Source of the DNA: Rickettsiales bacterium
GTDB lineage: Bacteria > Pseudomonadota > Alphaproteobacteria > Rickettsiales > UBA1997
NCBI GenBank assembly: GCA_031269065.1
Contig: JAIRWJ010000048.1
Location: forward strand, 1 to 6,190
Length of the DNA stretch: 6,190 nucleotides
Reading direction: 5' to 3'
Of the stretch, positions 1 through 5,015 are shown piece after piece. Position 1 is the first letter of the stretch. Each line of letters opens with the position of its first letter. The position numbers and the translations under genes were made by a program. A model generated the notes under the pieces. It had not been told where the DNA came from, did not search any database, and saw only the letters and a program-made list of their open reading frames with translations.

Positions 1-100
1 TGGAATCATTAACTTTATTTATCAGTTTGTTTACCTATTTTCTATTTATTTTTTATAGGATTAGCCACCATAACTCCTACTAGAGAGCATAAATTTTATT

Positions 101-122
101 TACTAAGATAGGGTACTTAGTG
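101..122. repeat. small AT-rich inverted repeat
   Basis: ACTAAG at 102-107 faces CTTAGT at 116-121 across an 8-base loop, and a T-G wobble at 101/122 can extend the stem. A T-rich but broken tract (tgtttctctgtcttttt) follows. It could be a weak terminator of a gene lying left of the window, or chance. The stem is short and low in GC, so support is poor. Confidence 0.25.
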
Positions 123-142
123 TTTCTCTGTCTTTTTAGTGA

Positions 143-170
143 TTGTGTTTTTAAAAAAAGATGCTACAAT
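143..170 (+). promoter_or_regulatory. candidate promoter of the cold-shock gene
   Basis: TTGTGT at 143-148 and TACAAT at 165-170 are separated by 16 bases. The -10 box is preceded by TGC, giving an extended -10 (TGnTACAAT), which can compensate for the weak -35. A start near 177 would give a leader of about 90 bases before the csp start codon. Long leaders are common on cspA-type mRNAs, where they help temperature control. This is read by eye from consensus; no start site is known. Confidence 0.45.
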
Positions 171-265
171 GAGTGCGGAAACTCTGTTTTAGGAGGACTC
201 CATATTTGTTATTTTATTTTTGGATTAAAATAGGAAATATCTATATTAAATAATTATGTTAGTTT

Positions 266-472
266 ATGGCTACAGGAAAAGTAAAATGGTTCAACCAAGC
301 TAAAGGTTATGGTTTCATTCAACCGGATGCTGGGGGACCAGATGTGTTTTTACACATCACGGCTTTGGAGGATGCAGGTATAAGAAGCCTGAATGAAAAC
401 GAAAAAGTCGAGTATGAAACGGCAAATAGTAAAGGCCGGGTTTCGGCAGTTAATCTAAAGAAAATAAAATAA
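266..472 (+). CDS. cold-shock domain protein (CspA family)
   Basis: A 68-residue single cold-shock domain, the full usual length. It is a five-stranded OB-fold that binds single-stranded RNA and DNA in the cytoplasm and melts RNA structure. RNP1 is seen as KGYGFI (residues 13-18) and RNP2 as DVFLHI (26-31). The N-terminal KVKWFN and the late SLNENEKVEYE segment are also typical. The GGPDVFLH wording and the SLNE segment fit alphaproteobacterial members. The start at 266 gives the canonical MATGKVKWFN beginning, but no Shine-Dalgarno sequence lies just upstream (ttatgttagttt). An out-of-frame ATG at 256 opens a 15-codon ORF that overlaps the start. The gene is monocistronic and ends against a hairpin, with a convergent gene beyond. 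The paralogue letter cannot be assigned. The family call is secure. Confidence 0.96.
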   Translation: MATGKVKWFNQAKGYGFIQPDAGGPDVFLHITALEDAGIRSLNENEKVEYETANSKGRVSAVNLKKIK

Positions 473-497
473 TTTATATTTATATTAATTTATATTT
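470..497. repeat. 12-bp direct repeat after csp
   Basis: TAATTTATATTT occurs at 470-481, where its first three bases are the csp stop codon, and again at 486-497, a period of 16. It lies in a nearly pure A/T stretch, so a slippage duplication is the simplest reading. No function is claimed. Confidence 0.4.
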
Positions 498-508
498 TTT
501 GCTAAGTT

Positions 509-541
509 GGTCCGGCGCCCAGATATAGGCGTCGGCCCTTT
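509..541. terminator. hairpin between convergent csp and lptC-like genes
   Basis: An 11-bp stem pairs ggtccggcgcc (509-519) with ggcgtcggccc (528-538), with one T-C mismatch, one G-T wobble and the 8-base loop cagatata. It is the strongest GC-rich hairpin in an AT-rich neighbourhood and sits in the 78-base gap between two convergent stop codons, as expected for a shared terminator. The T run after it on the + strand is only three bases (539-541). On the - strand the hairpin is not followed closely by T. Termination may therefore be weak, or the hairpin may mainly protect the 3' end. Confidence 0.55.
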
Positions 542-550
542 GTGCCGTCA

Positions 551-967
551 TTAGTCGGCGTCATGCTGACGGATGATCAGTGTCGGTTTATCAAACAGAG
601 TAATCTCATTTTTATCTAGGTCCAGATGACCCCGGGCCGCCGTGCCAATAAAATTATCAGAGCTTACGCTGATGTCGTGCATTTGCAAAATATTTGTCTG
701 TTTGCTATCCTTTGTGGCCTCTCTACTAGTTATGTAGACAAAACCCGTACTCTTTTCATTGATCTGTAGGACCGGTCTTAGGATGACATTGGTGTACTTA
801 TAATTAGTGATCTGTTTTGTACTGTAGACTCCTTTCTCGATTGAGCCCCTCAAAACTCTGAACGCTCCGTACACTTGTAAAAAAATGAGAACACAGCGGA
901 AAAACCTAGCCAAAATAGCATAGCCGGCCATCTGTCTTCCCATTCTATCGTAGCCTTCTATGCCCAT
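551..967 (-). CDS. probable LptC-like LPS-transport bitopic protein
   Basis: A 138-residue protein with a moderately hydrophobic N-terminal segment at about residues 17-38 (AILARFFRCVLIFLQVYGAF), followed by a beta-strand-rich domain. LptC is an inner-membrane-anchored periplasmic protein that passes lipopolysaccharide from the LptB2FG extractor to LptA. The fit is by pattern: a strand-and-turn 'PVLQINEKSTGFVYITSREATKD' type segment near residues 65-87, and a C-terminal 'LDLDKNEITLFDKPTLII' type segment near 116-133, which resemble the repeating beta-jellyroll of LptC/LptA. At 138 residues it is shorter than typical LptC (roughly 190). The start is uncertain: ATG at 967 lacks an SD, whereas the in-frame ATG at 931 (Met13) has GGAAG four bases upstream and still keeps the anchor. 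No lptA or lptB adjoins it, and csp lies convergent downstream. It could instead be an unrelated small envelope protein. Confidence 0.55.
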   Translation of the reverse strand: MGIEGYDRMGRQMAGYAILARFFRCVLIFLQVYGAFRVLRGSIEKGVYSTKQITNYKYTNVILRPVLQINEKSTGFVYITSREATKDSKQTNILQMHDISVSSDNFIGTAARGHLDLDKNEITLFDKPTLIIRQHDAD

Positions 968-988
968 GGTGCATAACTAAAAATACCT

Positions 989-1019
989 ATAATATGGAGT
1001 CTCTTATATTCTGTGACAA
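989..1019 (-). promoter_or_regulatory. candidate promoter of the lptC-like gene
   Basis: Read on the - strand, TTGTCA (1019-1014) matches the -35 consensus at five of six positions. Two -10 choices follow: TATTAT (994-989, five of six, spacer 19) or CATATT (996-991, four of six, spacer 17). Transcription would start about 15-20 bases before the ATG at 967, a short leader that also allows the Met13 start at 931. The spacer is not ideal in the better-matching pairing. Confidence 0.35.
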
Positions 1020-1078
1020 TACTAGCTCCTCATATTATATTTTCCAGCTATCGAATTCCAGACACACGCGGTATGATG

Positions 1079-1101
1079 TATAATAGTGATTGACTATTAT
1101 A
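1079..1101. repeat. perfect 9-bp palindrome with back-to-back -10-like boxes
   Basis: TATAATAGT (1079-1087) and ACTATTATA (1093-1101) are perfect inverse copies around the 5-base loop gattg. Each arm begins with an exact TATAAT when read outward-in on its own strand, so the site could serve as a -10 on either strand or as an operator for a dimeric regulator. The -35 positions are poor on both sides (TTCCAG at 1056-1061 on +, nothing good on -). It lies between two divergent genes, but about 112 bases from lptC and about 385 from the MORN gene. Confidence 0.45.
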
Positions 1102-1414
1102 GGTTAAATTCCTCTAAGAAAGATAAATTCCTTTCTCTGAAAGGGCGCTTGATCTTCCGCATTGAATCAGACATGGTTAATTTCTTAGATTCTCTCCACT
1201 CACCATGGATAAAATGCAGAAGGCATCGTGTTCCTCAGACAGAACAACACTGTAGTCTGTGGTAGTAGTTCTAAAATTCCACCAAACTCTCCAGAAGGTT
1301 ATCGGGTACTCGTCCGCCAAATACAATTAGGGCTAATCTATTTTTATGGTATATTTATTAAAAGTTTAATTCATTGGCAGAGTTATGTTAAATTAATACT
1401 AATACATTTTTTAT

Positions 1415-1442
1415 TTGTACAAAACTATTGCACAAATATTAT
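1415..1442 (+). promoter_or_regulatory. candidate promoter of the large MORN gene
   Basis: TTGTAC (1415-1420) and TATTAT (1437-1442) are 16 bases apart, giving a leader of about 38 bases to the ATG at 1487. Other pairings are possible, such as TTGCAC (1428-1433) with TATTGT (1451-1456) at a 17-base spacer, and TTGGCA (1374-1379) with a poor -10. The whole stretch is so AT-rich that several -10-like hexamers are expected by chance. There is no clear SD before ATG 1487. Confidence 0.28.
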
Positions 1443-1486
1443 TTATCGTTTATTGTACATATATAAATGAATTGTAGTCTCATAAA

Positions 1487-4400
1487 ATGAAAAAAATTAT
1501 AGGAACGAATTTGCTTACAAATAAACAAGGGAAAACCGTCTATACAATTACCTTTGATAATGAAGATATCGTAAAGGGGGATTTAAAACTAAAAATCAAC
1601 AATAAGTATGAAATTAAATTTGAGGACGGGAGCAGTTACATTGGAGATATGAAAAATGAGAAATTTGATGGAACTGGAACATATAAATCCAAATTTGGTT
1701 CAACCTATGTTGGGGAGTTCAGAAAAGGTATGCCGGATGGAAAAGGAGAGCATATTTTTGCCAAAAGTGGAGCTAAATATGTGGGAAATTTTAGAGAAGG
1801 TGTAATGCATGGAAGCGGAGAGTACCATTTCAGCAGCGGGGCCAAGTATATCGGAGAACTAGAAGATGGCAAAATAAATGGAGTTGGGGCATATATCAAT
1901 GCTGCCGGTAGAATATTTGTAGGACACTGGAAGAATGGCAAAAAAATAGGGAAAGGAATTGTTCTGGACAATAATGGCCCTATAAAATACGTAGAATATA
2001 ACGACAAAAGCAAAGATATAGAACTTGGGACACTATTATTGGACAAAAATGGACACATAGCATCTGCCCCTAATAAAGATAACATAAAAATGAAACTTGA
2101 TGAGAAACTTATCAATTTTCTTAGTGCTCTCAGTAAAGGGCATCCAGGCTTGCTGGATAAATATATTTCAGCGCAGCAGCCAAAATCTGATGGGTTACCT
2201 TTGTCTGGTCCGAGTACTGGAAACAGTAAGGATCATATTAGATCAGTGAGAATTAGAAGTAAAACGGTGAACAGAGGCGGGAGAAAAAAAGAGGGGGTCA
2301 AAGGGAAGGAAAAAAAAGAAGAGGATCAGAAAATAAGGAAAAGGGAAATAGAAAAGAGGAAAAAAGAAGAGGAATCTAAAAAAATAGCTGAAGGAATTGT
2401 CAAACTAACTAAGAATAATGATGGTAGAAGATCGAAGGGAAAAATATTGCATGAGGACGAGAAACAGCTAGAAAATCTGAAGAAAAAAGGGAGGGAAATA
2501 ATTAGGAAAAATGGGGAAAAGGGAAGAGTAGAAAAAGAAAATAAAGAAAAAAGGGAAGCAAAATTTGCTGAGATTGATAAAAAAGCCTTGGGATTAGCAC
2601 TCACTATTTCCAATCTAGACAAACAATTCAGACATCATAATAAATCGAACAATAAATATAAAAGATATCCTAACGCCACATACCATGGAGAACAAGACAG
2701 AGAGGGCAGAGAACATGGGCTTGGAACTATGGAATGGCGACCTAGCGGCAGCAGATACAATGGCTATTGGATGAATGGTCAATGTCATGGAATTGGGGCA
2801 CACAGAAGCAGTGACGGATTTGTATACGAAGGCGAATGGAAAAACGGCAAGCGTGATGGATTTGGGATACAAATAGATAAAAACGGTTCTATATACAAAG
2901 GCTATTGGGGAGGTGATAAACGTGATGGATTTGGAATACAAGTAGATCAAAACGGTTCTATATACAAAGGCGAATGGAAAAACGGCAATAGACATGGGGT
3001 ATTTATCGCAGAAGAAAAGTCAGAGGGAGGCATTCTAATTCCCTCAAAAATATGGTATAATAATGGCAAAGTCATGAAAAAATGGACAGCTATTATGTCC
3101 AAAGACTCCTGTGGTCCGGGGAAAGAAAGACTTCCTCTACGCAGTAAAGAAGAAATTTTTATAGATGGAAGATTCGAGAGAACATCGACGATTATATATC
3201 ACAGTCGCAAAAATATTACGGGGCAAATGGACAGATCTATTAAAGTCAACTTTTCTCTGTTCAATAAAGTAATGAACGAAGGCAGAGTAAAATGTCTTGA
3301 TGATCTGGTTAGCCTCGGGGTCGTAACGGATATTACCGAAGGAGTTAAAAAATTAACGAAATTCACTGATCTGAAAGAACATCTGGTGTCAAACAATATC
3401 CTAAATTTTATCGATAGAAAAGCGAAAAAAGATGATAACATGTTTACAAGCGGTACGTCATCGGAACAGTATGTCATACAACTAATTGGTGCAGAAAGTT
3501 TGGAAGAACTGTATAAGATGAGATTCCAGGAGGTTGGGCTTTCCACAAAGAAAAATTTATTTGAGAGAATGGTTCAACACGTAGGGCTTGGCAACGATAG
3601 AGCGGATATTGATAGCTGTTACAGGAATATTAGTTCGCTCCTAGGGTCGATAGGAATCAGTAACCTGGATTCTATAAAGGAAGATTATATTGTTGTCCAA
3701 CTGGACACTTTGAAAAAAAACCATGCTGTCAGTGCCATTATAGACATCAAAAAACTGAAGGATCTTAGAACAAAGGGGATAAATATAGATAGAACTGAGG
3801 AAAAATTTCTGTATATCTATGACACAGGCGGAATCATAGATTCTCATGCGGATAATAATTTGGGTAATCTTATGAAGAATTCCAAAACTGTAAGCCAAAA
3901 TCAGCAGAAAGGAGGCTCCTGCTGGTTCAACGCAGCCATTACAGCCATAGCTGCAGCACAAAACAACGATGCAGTGAAAGACATATCAGAGCAACGAGGC
4001 AACACTGCTCTAGAAATTAAACAGATGCTCACTATGCAGGAGTTCTCTAAAAAATATGGCATTGTCAATATTCTGGATGGCAAATCAACTACGGACTACG
4101 TTGTAGATGATGATTTCAGAGAAAGGATCATTAATTTGGCAAAAAAAGAGAAGATTCTGAATAGAATAGAGCAAAGAGTACAAAATTACCTGGCATCCCA
4201 TGAAGATGTGTTAAAATTTATGAAACATTTAGGTAAAAAATTTAAAAATGAAACGAACACGGCAAGTGGACATAGCGCATTTCAGAAAAGCCTCGACAAA
4301 CTGGACAAAGAAAACGAACTCCTCAGAGCACTTGATAGTAAACTAGGCACACACCAGAGGGATAGGATGGCAGAGAGAGTGAACAATCTCGGACAAAATT

Positions 4401-4501
4401 TAAATACCATGAACTCCTTAAATCTAACTCTGGCGAATAGTGCTGTAGACCACGTATTCGGAATTATTGAGAAAGCTAACACAGTCGGTAATTATAGATA
4501 A
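1487..4501 (+). CDS. large MORN-repeat protein with putative clan CE cysteine protease module
   Basis: A 1004-residue protein with no signal peptide or membrane segment. Order of parts: a beta-rich leader (1-50); about five MORN repeats (51-165; YIGDMKNEKFDGTG, YVGEFRKGMPDGKG and so on); a spacer (166-260); a Lys/Glu/Arg-rich, probably helical linker (262-365); five more MORN repeats (399-507; core YxGxWKNGKRDGFG); an unassigned region (510-730); a putative catalytic module (735-830); and a helical tail (830-1004). The module shows strand-like YIVVQLDT, then NHAVSAIIDI (His746), FLYIYDTGG (Asp779), and QNQQKGGSCWFNAA (Gln806, Cys812). That is the His-Asp-Gln-Cys order of clan CE peptidases, with Gln six residues before Cys as in SENP/Ulp1. 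Known clan CE bacterial proteins remove ubiquitin-like modifiers or acetylate host targets, and MORN repeats bind lipids or proteins. A secreted effector is inferred; the substrate is unknown. No SD is visible. The ATG at 1487 is the first credible start. The gene call is secure, the enzymatic call moderate. Confidence 0.9.
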   Translation: MKKIIGTNLLTNKQGKTVYTITFDNEDIVKGDLKLKINNKYEIKFEDGSSYIGDMKNEKFDGTGTYKSKFGSTYVGEFRKGMPDGKGEHIFAKSGAKYVGNFREGVMHGSGEYHFSSGAKYIGELEDGKINGVGAYINAAGRIFVGHWKNGKKIGKGIVLDNNGPIKYVEYNDKSKDIELGTLLLDKNGHIASAPNKDNIKMKLDEKLINFLSALSKGHPGLLDKYISAQQPKSDGLPLSGPSTGNSKDHIRSVRIRSKTVNRGGRKKEGVKGKEKKEEDQKIRKREIEKRKKEEESKKIAEGIVKLTKNNDGRRSKGKILHEDEKQLENLKKKGREIIRKNGEKGRVEKENKEKREAKFAEIDKKALGLALTISNLDKQFRHHNKSNNKYKRYPNATYHGEQDREGREHGLGTMEWRPSGSRYNGYWMNGQCHGIGAHRSSDGFVYEGEWKNGKRDGFGIQIDKNGSIYKGYWGGDKRDGFGIQVDQNGSIYKGEWKNGNRHGVFIAEEKSEGGILIPSKIWYNNGKVMKKWTAIMSKDSCGPGKERLPLRSKEEIFIDGRFERTSTIIYHSRKNITGQMDRSIKVNFSLFNKVMNEGRVKCLDDLVSLGVVTDITEGVKKLTKFTDLKEHLVSNNILNFIDRKAKKDDNMFTSGTSSEQYVIQLIGAESLEELYKMRFQEVGLSTKKNLFERMVQHVGLGNDRADIDSCYRNISSLLGSIGISNLDSIKEDYIVVQLDTLKKNHAVSAIIDIKKLKDLRTKGINIDRTEEKFLYIYDTGGIIDSHADNNLGNLMKNSKTVSQNQQKGGSCWFNAAITAIAAAQNNDAVKDISEQRGNTALEIKQMLTMQEFSKKYGIVNILDGKSTTDYVVDDDFRERIINLAKKEKILNRIEQRVQNYLASHEDVLKFMKHLGKKFKNETNTASGHSAFQKSLDKLDKENELLRALDSKLGTHQRDRMAERVNNLGQNLNTMNSLNLTLANSAVDHVFGIIEKANTVGNYR
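2270..2560 (+). repeat. purine-rich, A-tract-rich linker segment inside the MORN gene
   Basis: The coding strand here is overwhelmingly A and G, encoding the Lys/Glu/Arg-rich linker (residues about 262-358). It includes a 7-A run at 2284-2290 and an 8-A run at 2310-2317. The protein segment (for example RKREIEKRKKEEESKK) should form a single charged helix or coiled coil that spaces the two MORN blocks. The long A runs are places where polymerase slippage could change the frame, but the frame is intact here. Confidence 0.6.
2852..2989 (+). repeat. recent 69-bp tandem duplication of one MORN unit
   Basis: Bases 2852-2920 and 2921-2989 are a direct repeat of 23 codons. The first about 52 bases of each copy, from cgtgatggattt through tatacaaaggc, differ at only a few positions (for example gggatacaaata against ggaatacaagta, and gataaa against gatcaa). 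They encode RDGFGIQIDKNGSIYKGYW and RDGFGIQVDQNGSIYKGEW. Such close DNA identity, absent from the other MORN units, indicates a recent duplication and a MORN count that can vary between strains. Confidence 0.85.
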
Positions 4502-5007
4502 TACTCCTGACCAATCTATAAAATCCCTGGCTGATTTTTAGACACTACAACGACTATAGACCCTCATTAAAAGCTTGAATTTAAATATCTTTATCTATTA
4601 AACCTGTTTCAAGTCAGGGCCTACGTATGAAAATTCACAAATAGATAATTATCAGACCAAGAACCTTCGTTCATTGTTCCCTGAAGTAATCTCGAAACTC
4701 TTCAGAAAGAATAGTGCGAAAATAGTGCCATCGGACCACGCCTCAGAGACCGTTTCGTTCTGTAAAAAAATTTCCCTGCACAGAAACCTTCAGTTTCCAA
4801 CCCAGTTCCTGACACACCAGTACCTACCTAAGTTCTTCTGGCCTAGAGAGCGGACCATATTCCTAAAATAGGCAGGGGTCCGCAAGACAACAACGCTCTA
4901 GCCAGTCAATAGAAGAACTTAGCCAATATCAGATTCCAGCATCATAAGATGCAGCCTTCATCATTACGTACACCTTCTTCCCATCAGTTTTTCTGAAGTT
5001 TTTGTAT
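4502..5007. other. 506-base intergenic region between convergent MORN genes
   Basis: No protein of convincing length is seen. It contains a weak AT hairpin after the large gene's stop (AAAATC 4520-4525 with GATTTT 4533-4538), a 6-bp inverted repeat CTGAAG/CTTCAG at 4681-4686 and 4700-4705, the larger nested inverted repeat at 4828-4922, and the 28-codon reading frame at 4929-5015 on the - strand. From about 4610 to 4980 the bases are less AT-rich than typical intergenic sequence here. This may mark a decayed gene, a small non-autonomous element or a structured RNA. Six-frame reading shows only short, stop-broken stretches that I do not recognise. Confidence 0.5.
4828..4922. repeat. 95-bp element bounded by a perfect 12-bp inverted repeat with nested pairing
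   Basis: CTAAGTTCTTCT (4828-4839) and AGAAGAACTTAG (4911-4922) are perfect inverse copies. Inside, GG-c-CTAGAG (4840-4848, with one bulged C) pairs with CTCTAGCC (4896-4903). Further in, GCGGACC (4850-4856) pairs exactly with GGTCCGC (4877-4883), and CCTA-aaa-TAGG (4862-4872) forms an inner hairpin. The four stems nest in one direction, so the whole could fold as a single long irregular hairpin of DNA or RNA. The ends also read TA-AGTTCTTCT ... AGAAGAACT-TA, as a TA-targeting IS630/Tc1-type miniature element would. It matches no RNA family I know. Confidence 0.55.
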
Positions 5008-5015
5008 TTAACCAT
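4929..5015 (-). CDS. possible 28-residue basic small protein, overlapping the upstream stop codon
   Basis: Read on the - strand, ATG at 5015-5013 overlaps the TAA of the 327-residue gene (gATGGTTAA) in the +1 frame and is preceded six bases earlier by GAGG, one of the few SD-like sequences in this window. The frame encodes MVKYKNFRKTDGKKVYVMMK and eight more residues, ending at TGA 4931-4929. It has seven Lys/Arg residues and no recognised domain. The overlap would allow translational coupling. It may equally be a chance frame or the remains of a longer gene. It ends six bases before the inverted-repeat element at 4828-4922. Confidence 0.28.
   Translation of the reverse strand: MVKYKNFRKTDGKKVYVMMKAASYDAGI

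Larger units (their letters stand above)
968..1486. other. 519-base intergenic region without a convincing gene
   Basis: This separates the divergent lptC-like gene (-) and the large MORN gene (+). It holds candidate promoters for both (989-1019 and 1415-1442), a 9-bp perfect palindrome at 1079-1101, the 9-bp direct repeat TAAATTCCT at 1105-1113 and 1124-1132 (period 19), a tight hairpin CCTTTC-tct-GAAAGG at 1130-1144, and the perfect 10-bp palindrome TTTGTACAAA at 1414-1423. Bases about 1021-1320 are less AT-rich than the last 150 bases, and might be remnants of an older gene, but no frame reads as a recognisable protein. An open frame at 1228-1470 was judged spurious. Confidence 0.5.

Noticed and set aside
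196..1001. GACTCCATATT at 196-206 (+) and 1001-991 (-), upstream of both csp and the lptC-like gene.
   Set aside because: An 11-base match is expected several times by chance across both strands of a window this size; positions relative to the starts differ.
1190..1290. CCA-ending stretches that recall tRNA or tmRNA 3' ends (ctccactcaccatgg, ttccaccaa).
   Set aside because: No T-arm stem, no matching acceptor 5' half and no anticodon arm could be found.
1228..1470. Open frame of 80 codons on the + strand.
   Set aside because: The second half is a translation of AT-rich promoter-like DNA (Leu/Ile/Tyr-rich), there is no SD, and no domain or motif is visible. Probably chance.
1705..2622. Antisense open frames of 136 and 98 codons opposite the MORN gene.
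   Set aside because: They are Ser/Phe/Pro-rich complements of MORN and Lys/Glu codons and are explained by the strong + strand gene.
3713..3721. In-phase slippery heptamer A-AAA-AAC just before the catalytic His codon.
   Set aside because: A -1 shift meets a stop after about 16 codons and I see no downstream stimulatory hairpin; expected by chance in Lys-rich AT DNA.
2615..4482. Further antisense open frames of 60-126 codons opposite the same gene.
   Set aside because: Shadow frames with no domain, SD or promoter; repeated FAFVYRTV-like segments simply mirror the MORN duplication.
4674..4871. Open frame of 65 codons on the + strand starting with TTG.
   Set aside because: Rare start codon, no SD, unrecognisable product, and its end runs into the nested inverted repeat.
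4977..5003. Hairpin CTT...CAG-ttttt-CTGAAG followed by five T on the + strand, as a possible terminator of the large MORN gene.
   Set aside because: Only two 3-bp helices separated by a 5-base bulge, nearly 500 bases after the stop codon.
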